Shown here piece by piece: positions 17,299 to 25,257 of a stretch of 64,000 nucleotides of DNA (position 1 is the stretch's first letter; every line of letters starts with the position of its first letter). Origin of the DNA: CAVPNY01 sp963706905 (GTDB lineage: Bacteria; Chloroflexota; Anaerolineae; Anaerolineales; UBA4823); the NCBI GenBank assembly GCA_963706905.1, contig CAVPNY010000015.1, forward strand, positions 248,001 through 312,000, written 5' to 3'. Made by a program: the position numbers and the translations under genes. Under the pieces are notes generated by a model. That model ran no database searches, was not told the DNA's origin, and saw only the letters and a program-made list of their open reading frames with translations.

Positions 17299-17370
17299 AG
17301 CCCCAACCGGGACTCGAACCCGGATCTCGGCCTTAGGAGAGCCTCGCTCTATCCTTTGAGCTATTGGGGC
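17299..17370 (-). tRNA. tRNA-Arg (anticodon CCT)
   Basis: Read on the minus strand, the acceptor stem GCCCCAA pairs with TTGGGGC. The D-arm GCTC/GAGC, an anticodon loop CTCCTAA giving CCT (decodes AGG), and a T-arm CCGGG-TTCGAGT-CCCGG are all present. The first pair of the anticodon stem is mismatched. CCA is not encoded. It lies 25 bases after the natural end of sdhB and may be processed from the same transcript. Confidence 0.92.
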
Positions 17371-17425
17371 AGGCGGACAAATTATAGCATAGGCTCATTC
17401 GGTTTTTCCGGTAGCGATAGCGTTC

Positions 17426-18097
17426 TTAACCTCCGCAATAGCTTTGGTGATCTCGATCTCGCGGGCAAGCCTCGGTGCAATTAAAGATCGTGTGGCAGCG
17501 GTAGACGCCGAACTGGTTTGAAAGGATTTTTAACCTTTCTGCGCCAATCTGATCACGGCTGTCGAAAATAAAACGGTGTGCATTCACAATTGCCGCCGGG
17601 CCAACATATTTTTCATTCGCCCAGAAAGATGGGCAAGCAGTTGTGCAGGCAGCGCACAAGATGCACTTGGTGGTGTTGTCAAAGCGTTCGCGCTGCTCTG
17701 GACTTTGCAATCTTTCCTGCTTTGGAGCGGGATCACCGTTGACCAAGTACGGCAATACCGATCGATAATGCTCGAAGAACGGTTCCATATCCACGATCAT
17801 ATCTTTAACCACGCGCATGCCAAGTAAAGGTTCCACGGTGATCTTCGCACTGCCAAGATCTCTAACCAGTACTTTGCAAGCCAGGTAGTTGCGCCCGTTG
17901 ATCCGCATCGCGTCTGAACCACAAATGCCATGTGCGCAGGATCGCCGGAATGAGAGAGTTCCGTCGATATAGCCTTTAATGTGCTCCAGCAAATCTAAAA
18001 TACGATCAGTGGGATCCGCTTCCATCTGATAAGTTTCGTAATGTGGTTTTTTATCTGTCTCGGGATTATAGCGGAATACTCGTAGCGTTACTTGCAT
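17426..18097 (-). CDS. sdhB: Succinate dehydrogenase iron-sulfur subunit, C-terminus frameshifted
   Basis: Carries electrons from the flavoprotein to the membrane quinone site of complex II. The [2Fe-2S] ligands are in CAHGICGS and YLACK. The [4Fe-4S] and [3Fe-4S] ligands are in CILCAACTTACP and CHTIFNCTEACP. After CTEACPR the frame goes wrong and stops at 17426. The alternative frame from the same point reads EIEITKAIAEVKNAIATGKTE-like sequence to a TGA at 17395, the normal SdhB ending. Two bases appear lost (or one gained) near 17458-17464. Cluster ligands are unaffected. Last structural gene of an icd-sdhCDAB operon. Confidence 0.93.
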   Translation of the reverse strand: MQVTLRVFRYNPETDKKPHYETYQMEADPTDRILDLLEHIKGYIDGTLSFRRSCAHGICGSDAMRINGRNYLACKVLVRDLGSAKITVEPLLGMRVVKDMIVDMEPFFEHYRSVLPYLVNGDPAPKQERLQSPEQRERFDNTTKCILCAACTTACPSFWANEKYVGPAAIVNAHRFIFDSRDQIGAERLKILSNQFGVYRCHTIFNCTEACPRDRDHQSYCGG

Positions 18098-18116
18098 TGA
18101 TGGTCACCCTGTATGA

Positions 18117-19907
18117 TTAATATACACGTTCTTTGGGTTGAAATTTGGTGATCACAACTGGTTTATAGCGTAACTCGATTTTCCCAGTGCTTTGCCATGC
18201 CAGGCTGTGCTTGGTCCAATTCGTGTCATCACGCTTGGGAAAATCATCGCGAGCGTGTGCGCCACGGCTTTCCTGGCGCGCCAAGGCCGCAGCAGTGGTC
18301 ACTTCAGCCAGTTCGAGCAAATTGCCTAATTCCCACGTGTTGAGCCAGTCGGTATTGTAGATCTTGCCGTGGTCGTCTACTTTGACGTGTCGAAACCGTT
18401 CTCTTAATTCGCCCAGTTTTGTCAGGGCTTCTTCCATGCCGGTTTGGGTTCGGAAGACGCCTACATGATCGTTCATTACCTTTTTCATGTCTTCCGCGAT
18501 CTTAGCCGGCCTTTCTTTCCCGTCATTGTGGAGCAAGGCGTCGAGTTGGGAGCGGGCGAAATCATCCGCGTCGGCGGGGAGCGGGATGAAATGTGCACCA
18601 TTGGCGTACTCAGCCACGCGCAGCCCGGCATGCTTGCCGAAGACGATCAAGTCAAGCAAGGAATTGGTGCCGAGCCGGTTGGCACCATGAACAGATACGC
18701 AGGCGACTTCACCGGCAGCAAATAGCCCTGGAAGAACTGTATTCTTTTCATCGATGACCACCTCACCGAATTTATTAGTGGGGATGCCTCCCATCGCATA
18801 GTGGGCAGTGGGTTGTACCGGCATCGGTTGGGTCACCGGGTCAACGCCCAGGTACGTGCGGCAAAAATCGATGATGTCGGGTAGTTTTGAGAGGATTTCA
18901 CCGGAGGTAACAGCATATGGCGAACCATCTGGACGAAGTCGCCCATCGATGGCAGCATATTTATTGACTGTTTCCGGGCGTACGTCCAGATACAGGTAGC
19001 GCTGGCCTCCAATGCCGCGTCCGGCTTGCATTTCCAGGTGCATCGCACGGCTGATCACATCGCGCGATGCCAGGTCCTTCACCGTCGGTGCATACTTTTC
19101 CATAAAACGTTCGCCCAGATCATTGATCAAGATCCCGCCCTCGCCCCGTACACCTTCGGTGATCAGGATGCCCAGCTTAAATATTCCGGTAGGATGAAAC
19201 TGGAAGAACTCCATGTCTTGGGCCGGAATGCCACGCCGCAGGGTGATAGCGATTCCATCACCAGAATAAGCATAAGCGTTGGATGTGATCTCCCAGATTC
19301 GCCCATGCCCGCCGGTGGCGAAGATGATCGACTTGCTGTGAAATACATGCAATTCGCCAGTGGAGAGCTGCATAGCGACCACCCCGGCAGCATATCCATT
19401 CACCAATAACAAGTCGAGTACCTGATATTCATCGAAGAAATTAACCTGATTGCGGATACACTGCTGGTAGAGAGTTTGCAGAATCATATGCCCGGTACGG
19501 TCAGCGGCATAACACGCGCGCCGTACCGGTTTGCCAGTTACATTATTGGTATGGCCACCAAATGGGCGTTGGGCGATGCGGCCATCTGGTGTGCGCGAGA
19601 ACGGCAAGCCCATATGCTCCAGCTCATAGACTGCCGAAACGGCCTCATAACACATGAATTCAATAGCGTCCTGATCGCCTAAGTAATCGCTGCCTTTAAC
19701 AGTGTCATAGGTATGCCATTCTGGATGATCTTCCTCGATGTTTCCCAGGGCTGCCCCTACCCCCCCTTGAGCAGCGCCGGTATGAGAACGTGTGGGATAT
19801 AGCTTGCTAAGGACCGCAGTGTTGGCAGTCCGCGAAGCGTAAAGTGCGGCCATCAGCCCGGCCCCACCTGCTCCTACAACAATAACGTCGAATTGATGGA
19901 CATTCAT
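18117..19907 (-). CDS. sdhA: Succinate dehydrogenase flavoprotein subunit
   Basis: Oxidises succinate to fumarate with covalent FAD. The N-terminal dinucleotide fold VVGAGGAGLMAALYAS is followed by the flavin-attachment motif RSHTGAAQGG. Substrate-binding segments include FHPTGIF, GVRGEGGILIN and TAHYAMGGIPTN, and the FAD-binding HGANRLGTNSLLDL is present. The 596-residue length is typical. It lies 19 bases upstream of sdhB and 9 bases downstream of sdhD in an operon reading sdhC, sdhD, sdhA, sdhB. No lesion is seen in this gene. Confidence 0.96.
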   Translation of the reverse strand: MNVHQFDVIVVGAGGAGLMAALYASRTANTAVLSKLYPTRSHTGAAQGGVGAALGNIEEDHPEWHTYDTVKGSDYLGDQDAIEFMCYEAVSAVYELEHMGLPFSRTPDGRIAQRPFGGHTNNVTGKPVRRACYAADRTGHMILQTLYQQCIRNQVNFFDEYQVLDLLLVNGYAAGVVAMQLSTGELHVFHSKSIIFATGGHGRIWEITSNAYAYSGDGIAITLRRGIPAQDMEFFQFHPTGIFKLGILITEGVRGEGGILINDLGERFMEKYAPTVKDLASRDVISRAMHLEMQAGRGIGGQRYLYLDVRPETVNKYAAIDGRLRPDGSPYAVTSGEILSKLPDIIDFCRTYLGVDPVTQPMPVQPTAHYAMGGIPTNKFGEVVIDEKNTVLPGLFAAGEVACVSVHGANRLGTNSLLDLIVFGKHAGLRVAEYANGAHFIPLPADADDFARSQLDALLHNDGKERPAKIAEDMKKVMNDHVGVFRTQTGMEEALTKLGELRERFRHVKVDDHGKIYNTDWLNTWELGNLLELAEVTTAAALARQESRGAHARDDFPKRDDTNWTKHSLAWQSTGKIELRYKPVVITKFQPKERVY

Positions 19908-19916
19908 AATATGCTC

Positions 19917-20315
19917 TTAATCACTCCCGACCCCGCCAATGATTGCAAACGCTCCGATCAAAGAGATGATGATCCATACAAGCAGCAGGATGTAACTCAG
20001 GCGGCGCTGTGCGACCTCACTTTTGACATAATCGTTTAAAACATTGCGCAAACCGTTCACTCCGTGAGCGAAAGCAAAAGCCAGTAAAGCAAAGTCGTAG
20101 ACACGCCAGCCCGTAGATGCCCAGCGAAAGGCAACATAGTCCAGATCGATGCGGTGTACCCCGACTAGCACATCCTGGAGCAGCGCATGCCCCCAAGCCA
20201 GCGGGATGAGTAACAAGCCACTGTAGCGCATCCACTTCCAGGCAGTTACCTCGAACCGATTGGTGTTCTTCATGGGTGGGGGATTCAGGCTTTGAGTTTG
20301 GGTGGTCATCTTCAT
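19917..20315 (-). CDS. sdhD: Succinate dehydrogenase membrane anchor subunit
   Basis: A small (132-residue) hydrophobic protein with three membrane helices, roughly residues 32-48, 72-92 and 105-128. The histidine in the first helix (PLAWGHALL) and HGVNGLRN in the second are candidate heme b and quinone-site residues, as in SdhD. AGGAG lies just upstream of the start. It is 12 bases after sdhC and 9 before sdhA. The assignment as SdhD rests on position and topology as much as on sequence. Confidence 0.82.
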   Translation of the reverse strand: MKMTTQTQSLNPPPMKNTNRFEVTAWKWMRYSGLLLIPLAWGHALLQDVLVGVHRIDLDYVAFRWASTGWRVYDFALLAFAFAHGVNGLRNVLNDYVKSEVAQRRLSYILLLVWIIISLIGAFAIIGGVGSD

Positions 20316-20327
20316 AAACTCCTGGTT

Positions 20328-20738
20328 TCAAAACCCGAAATTGTGGACCAGTAGGCTACGACCCATTAGAAATGCCGCAGGCAGCCAAAGCAAGATGGAG
20401 ATTGCCAGAGTTAATACTACGGAGCGCCGTTGGATGGGGATAATCCATTTGCCTGGAGAGAATAAGTCGAACAGGGCGATGCGCGCACCATTGACCCCGT
20501 GGTAGATTAAACAAAAAACCAGAATGATCTCCCCCAACATCATCGGTGTGCTGCGATAAATTTCTATGGCATGTTGGTACAGAGAAGGAAAAAAATATAC
20601 CGTTGAAGTATCCAGAATGTGGATAGCCAAGAAAAGCAATGTGCCCAGGCCGGTCAGACGGTGAAGTATGAAACTTAGCTGCCCTTCACGCCCTCGGTAG
20701 GTTGCCAAACCGGTCACGTTCAGTCGTACGAAATCCAT
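20328..20738 (-). CDS. sdhC: Succinate dehydrogenase cytochrome b subunit
   Basis: A 136-residue membrane protein with three helices. The N-terminal motif LSFILHRLTGLGTLLFLAIHI is characteristic of SdhC, with SxxHRxTG for the quinone site and an axial heme histidine in AIHI or YHGVNG. TAGGAGG lies just upstream of the ATG. First membrane gene of the sdh cluster, about 125 bases after the icd stop, so it may share the icd promoter or have its own weak one. Confidence 0.9.
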   Translation of the reverse strand: MDFVRLNVTGLATYRGREGQLSFILHRLTGLGTLLFLAIHILDTSTVYFFPSLYQHAIEIYRSTPMMLGEIILVFCLIYHGVNGARIALFDLFSPGKWIIPIQRRSVVLTLAISILLWLPAAFLMGRSLLVHNFGF

Positions 20739-20864
20739 GGTTTCCTCCTAGGCCGGAGCGTCATGATATTACAGGACTAATCGGGATGGACATAAGCCGT
20801 GTGCAGCAGTCGCTCTTTCATGCAAATTTACTTCTGAAGCGCATTTTACTATATTAATGTGTCG

Positions 20865-22167
20865 TCAATTATCCATATGGGAAATAACAGCATCGCCAAA
20901 TTCAGACGTTTTGAGCAGTCGAGCGCCGTCCATCAGGCGATGGAAATCATGGGTGACTGTTTTGGCAGCAATCGCGCCTTCCATTCCCTTGGTAATTAAT
21001 GCAGCCGCTTCGTCCCATCCCAAATAATTGAACATCATTTCCCCAGAAAGGATGACAGACCCTGGATTGACCATATCCTTATCCGCATACTTTGGGGCTG
21101 TGTCATGCGTGGCTTCAAAGATGGCGTGACCGGTGGTGTAGTTGATGTTGCCGCAAGGGGCGATGCCGATCCCGCCTACCTGGGCAGCCAGAGCATCGGA
21201 TAAGTAATCGCCGTTCAGGTTCATGGTTGCCAGTATATCGAACTCACGGGCGCGAGTGATTGTCTGTTGGAAAACGATATCGGCGATCACATCCTTGACC
21301 AGTAGTTTCCCCGCCTTAAGCGCGTCTTCTTGTTCAATATTAGCAGCCTCTTCATTCTTAGCCGCGACTGTGCGCCCCCACTGGGTCCAGGTATAGACGC
21401 GCTCGCCAAATTCCTTCTCGGCGATCTCATAGCCCCAATTTCGAAACGCGCCTTCAGTAAACTTCATGATATTGCCCTTGTGTACCAGGGTAACGCTGCG
21501 GCGTTTGTTCTCAAGGGCAAAGCGGATAGCTGCGCGCACCAGGCGGCTGGTGCCTTCCTTCGAAATTGGCTTGATCCCCAGACTGGCAGTCTCAGGAAAG
21601 CAGAATCTTCTGGTACTCATTGGGAAATTGTTCTTTTAAGAGTGTTTTAAATTTGGAGTTCTGGGGCGTACCACGCTCAAATTCGATTCCAGTGTAGATA
21701 TCTTCAGTGTTCTCGCGGAAAACAACCATATCGACATATTCAGGGTGTTTGACCGGGGAGGGCACTCCGTTGAAATAACGTACCGGGCGTTGGCAAACGT
21801 ACAAGTCGAGCAGCTTGCGAAGCGTCACATTCAAAGAGCGGAAGCCTCCACCGGTAGGAGTGGTCAATGGGCCCTTGATGCCGACAGTGAATTCGCGAAA
21901 AGCCTCCACTGTTGCATCAGGCAGCCAGGTGCCGAACTGTTGATATGCCTTTTCCCCAGCATATACTTCCGTCCAGATGATTTTGCGCTTGCCTTTATAA
22001 GCCTTCTCAACGGCAGCATCGAGGACACGCCGCGATGCCCTCCAAATATCCCGCCCGGTGCCATCCCCTTCAACAAATGGAATGATGACAACATCTGGAA
22101 CCTGGAGTTTCCCATTACGGACCGAAATCCGTTCACCTACATCTGGGGCATTTATGTTATTGCCCAT
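20865..22167 (-). pseudogene. icd: Isocitrate dehydrogenase, split by a +1 frameshift
   Basis: Converts isocitrate to 2-oxoglutarate. The first frame (22167 down) contains IPFVEGDGTGRDIW, the phosphorylation-loop segment GGGFRSLNV, LDLYVCQRPVRY and RENTEDIYTGIE. The second frame to 20865 contains LVHKGNIMKFTEGAF, the metal-site segment ILATMNLNGDYLSDALAAQVGG and the cofactor segment ATHDTAPKYADKDMVNPGS. Deleting the T matching plus-strand A21602 converts YQKILLS-stop into YQKIRFPETASLG and restores a normal chain of about 433 residues. An essential TCA enzyme being truly broken is unlikely, so sequencing error is suspected. It begins the icd-sdhCDAB gene line. Confidence 0.92.
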
Positions 22168-22208
22168 CTTTGAGTGACTCCTTGTTTGGGGCTGTGTCTG
22201 TGGGCAGG

Positions 22209-22257
22209 ATTATAGCATGTGGAATTCACCCAGGCAAAGTGACAAATATCACTTTGC
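22209..22257 (-). promoter_or_regulatory. icd promoter with CRP/FNR-type activator site
   Basis: On the minus strand TTGCCT (22237-22232) and TATAAT (22214-22209) are separated by 17 bases, a good sigma-70-type promoter for icd. A perfect 9-bp inverted repeat GCAAAGTGA-N6-TCACTTTGC at 22234-22257 contains GTGA-N6-TCAC, the CRP/FNR core. Its centre is about 43 bases upstream of the expected start site, close to the class II activator position. The divergent lut operon starts at 22385, so both units could respond. Confidence 0.6.
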
Positions 22258-22384
22258 AAGATTTCGATTGAAGAGGAGAATAGATAACGTATGCTAAAAA
22301 GATAGCGGGATCGACTACAATAGTTGAATAAGTTCGACTGCTTGAAATCCTCGAAAAATCCATCTTCATCGTGGAGGCGTTTTA

Positions 22385-23123
22385 ATGCCTCGTAAAGTTC
22401 AATTATTTATCACCTGCCTTGCCGAGCAATTCTATCCGAAGACACTCAAGCAGATGGTGGGTATTCTCGATAGATTAGGAGTGGTAATCGAGTTTCCTCA
22501 GGATCAAACCTGCTGCGGGCAGCCTTTCTTCAACAGCGGCTACCAATCTGAAGCGCGTAAGATGGCTCTGAACTGGCTGCGAACATTTGGACGCAGCTCC
22601 ACACCTATTGTATCCCCATCCGGATCTTGTATCGACATGGTGCGTCACCATTACCCGGCATTGTTCGATGATGGGACACCCGAACACAGTCTGGCAAATA
22701 GAAGTTGCTGCGCGTAGCTTTGAGTTCACCGAGTACCTGGTTCATGAATTAAAAGTGATCAATGTGGGAGCCCATTATCCGCACAAAGTGACCTATCATG
22801 CCTCTTGTCATTTACTCCGCGGGCTAGGGCTGCGGCAGGAGGCCAGACAGCTTCTGGAAGCAGTGCAGGATTTGGATCTGATACCGCTGCCTGATGAGGA
22901 AACTTGCTGTGGTTTTGGCGGCGTGTTCAGTGTGATCTATCCCGAGGTAAGCCGTGCGATGATGGATGCAAAAGTCAAGAACATCATTGCTACCGGGGCC
23001 GAGGCAGTGGTGGCCTGTGATGCCGGGTGCTTGATGAACATCAGCGGTGGTCTGAAAAAAGCCGGGTCCTCTATCAAAGCAGTACACTTGATTGAGATTT
23101 TGGCTGCAGACGGAGAGGCATAA
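22385..23123 (+). pseudogene. lutA: Lactate utilisation protein A (cysteine-rich domain), split by a +1 frameshift
   Basis: Subunit of the LutABC L-lactate oxidase with two CCG-type cysteine-rich domains that bind iron-sulfur clusters. The first domain has DQTCCGQPFFNSG and the second HASCHLLRGLG with EETCCGFGGVFSV. The first frame stops at 22717 after SLANRSCCA, while the second frame continues with EVAARSFEFTEY. Removing the A at 22700 restores the expected SLANEVAARSFEF. GGAGG lies 8 bases before the ATG. It is followed directly by lutB and lutC. The frame change may be a sequencing artefact. Confidence 0.88.
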
Positions 23124-24583
23124 TAAATCAGGAAGGACATTCGGCTGAGCCGCCTGCCTATATCAAGTTTGGTGAGTACTCAACCCATGTCCCAGCCAAT
23201 ATCCCATCGGCCGTCCAGCAAGCCACTGAACGTTTTCTCACTTCTCGCTCCACACGCATCGCGGAGATGCCGCAATGGGATGAACTCCGCCAGGCGGGAC
23301 ATGAGATCCGCCTGCATACCCTCCTTCACCTGGACAGCTACCTGGAAATGCTTGCCCAAAAAGTTGAAGAGGCTGGCGGGTATGTTCACTGGGCACAAGA
23401 CGCAGCTCAGGCGCGGCAGATCGTGATTGCGATCGCTCGCCAGCACCATGTCCGCAGCGCAGTCAAAGTCAAATCGATGGCTACCGAAGAGATCGGTCTC
23501 AACCATGCTCTGGAAGAGGCCGGGATCGAAGCTTATGAAACAGATCTGGGCGAGTTTATCATCCAACTGGCGGGGACTGGCCCATCACACATCATTGTCC
23601 CAGCGGTACACCTAAAAAAGGAAGAGATTGCTGCTTTGTTTCGTGAAAAGTTAGGCGTTGACGCACCAGCTGATCCGATTCAACTGGCAGCGATCGCCCG
23701 TCAGACACTCCGAGAGCGCTTCCTCGCGGCCGATATGGGTATATCAGGGGCTAACTTCTTAGTGGCTGAGTCTGGCACCCTGGTGATAGTCACGAATGAG
23801 GGTAATGGACGCATGTGTACCACGCTTCCAGACCTGCATGTTGCCATTGTAGGAATCGATAAGGTTGTGCCAGATTGGGATTCGCTGACCGTTTTACTTA
23901 AACTGCTGGCGCGTAGCGCCACCGGGCAAAAACTATCGGCATATACATCATTTATCACTGGGCCTGCTCAGACGGATGGTGAGGGTGGCCCCAAGGAGTT
24001 CCATCTGGTCTTATTGGATAACGGGCGCAGCCAGGTCCTACGCGATCCTATTGGTCGGGAAACATTAAAATGTATCCGCTGCGGTTGCTGTCTGAATGTC
24101 TGCCCGGTATATAAGAGTGTTGGGGGTTATGCTTATGGCTGGTTTATCTCTGGTCCCATCGGGGCAATCTTCTCTCCACAAATCCTGGGTACAAAAGCTG
24201 GGCGAGAATTGCCTTTTGCATCTTCTCTGTGTGGGGCTTGTGCAGATGTCTGCCCAGTAAAAATCCCTATTCCCGCGATTCTGTTGCATCTTCGGCACCG
24301 GGTTGTTGAAGGCGATGAATTCGAGAAACCAACTGTGTCGCCATTGCTTAAACCAGGTGTCAAATTGGGGACGTTCGCACTCTCCAAACCCTGGTTGTAC
24401 CGCTTAGGGACGTATTGGTTGCCTATCTTGCAGTCTCCACTCCGCCGGGATGGCTGGTTGCCTGCTTTACCCCCACCGGTCAATCGCTGGACGAAGGTGC
24501 GACCTCTTCCGGCTTTCGTGGGTGGTTTCCGCCAGTGGTGGGCTAAACGCGGCAAGGATAGGCATTCAGGGGGTGTTAGATGA
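23120..24583 (+). CDS. lutB: Lactate utilisation iron-sulfur protein B, abnormal start codon
   Basis: Ferredoxin-like subunit of the lactate oxidase. The DUF162/LUD domain (about residues 60-300) is followed by two 4Fe-4S motifs, CIRCGCCLNVCPVY and CGACADVCPVKIP. Homologous sequence (VPANIPSAVQQATERFL) begins well before the first ATG at 23267, and the frame is open back to 23120. No ATG, GTG or TTG exists in that stretch. At 23120 the overlap with the lutA stop reads ATAA where ATGA would be expected, exactly like the real ATGA overlap between lutB and lutC. Either AUA is used, the start was mutated, or it is a base-call error. Confidence 0.88.
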   Translation: MINQEGHSAEPPAYIKFGEYSTHVPANIPSAVQQATERFLTSRSTRIAEMPQWDELRQAGHEIRLHTLLHLDSYLEMLAQKVEEAGGYVHWAQDAAQARQIVIAIARQHHVRSAVKVKSMATEEIGLNHALEEAGIEAYETDLGEFIIQLAGTGPSHIIVPAVHLKKEEIAALFREKLGVDAPADPIQLAAIARQTLRERFLAADMGISGANFLVAESGTLVIVTNEGNGRMCTTLPDLHVAIVGIDKVVPDWDSLTVLLKLLARSATGQKLSAYTSFITGPAQTDGEGGPKEFHLVLLDNGRSQVLRDPIGRETLKCIRCGCCLNVCPVYKSVGGYAYGWFISGPIGAIFSPQILGTKAGRELPFASSLCGACADVCPVKIPIPAILLHLRHRVVEGDEFEKPTVSPLLKPGVKLGTFALSKPWLYRLGTYWLPILQSPLRRDGWLPALPPPVNRWTKVRPLPAFVGGFRQWWAKRGKDRHSGGVR

Positions 24584-25224
24584 TTGCAAAGGGATCTAAC
24601 CCAGTTCTGGAGCGTGTTCGCCAGAGTTTGAATCGGGAGGCAGGCTCGCCATTATCGGCTCGTCCGCCAGTCTTGCCCCCTCGCCAGTCCGGTTCGACCG
24701 ATATGGAAATCGACTTGTTGATCAGCGAGATCAACAAATTGGCTGGGAGCGCTTCAAGGATTTCATGCGATGTAGTTGGTGAACACCTGGCAGAACTGGT
24801 TAACGCAAACGAGATTAAGAAAGCGATGATTTGGGATACCGATTGGCTGAGGGAATTGGGGTTGATCGATCGCTTGAGGAGCCTTGGCGTCGAAATCATC
24901 TCGAACCAGGCGGATGGTGAAGCCCTGGCGCAGTGCGACTTGGGAATCACAGAGGTTGATTTTGCTCTTCCCGAAACCGGATCTTTAGGTCTGCTCTCTT
25001 CGCCAGAAAGACCCAGGGCAGTTTCATTATTACCGCGGGTCCACCTGGCGCTGGTTCATCCGCGAGCGCTCCGCTCCGATTTACATGAAGTTTTCACCCA
25101 GGCCAAGAATCACAAATACCTGATCCTTATCACTGGTCCTAGTCGTACTTCTGATATCGAGCTGACTGTGACGCTGGGAGTGCACGGGCCGAAATCTCTG
25201 TATGTCTGGGTGTGTAATATCTGA
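24580..25224 (+). CDS. lutC: Lactate utilisation protein C
   Basis: LUD-domain protein of the LutABC system, needed for L-lactate oxidation to pyruvate. Its C-terminal half has the family segments LGITEVDFALPETGSLGLLSS, LLPRVHLALVHP and ITGPSRTSDIELTVTLGVHGP. The first 60 residues are a variable proline-rich region. The ATG overlaps the lutB stop by ATGA, indicating translational coupling. Length 214 residues is normal. The next gene, a P-type ATPase, begins 33 bases later and may be co-transcribed. Confidence 0.9.
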   Translation: MIAKGSNPVLERVRQSLNREAGSPLSARPPVLPPRQSGSTDMEIDLLISEINKLAGSASRISCDVVGEHLAELVNANEIKKAMIWDTDWLRELGLIDRLRSLGVEIISNQADGEALAQCDLGITEVDFALPETGSLGLLSSPERPRAVSLLPRVHLALVHPRALRSDLHEVFTQAKNHKYLILITGPSRTSDIELTVTLGVHGPKSLYVWVCNI

Positions 25225-25257
25225 AGTTCAAAATACAATATTCTGAAGAGATGAAGA

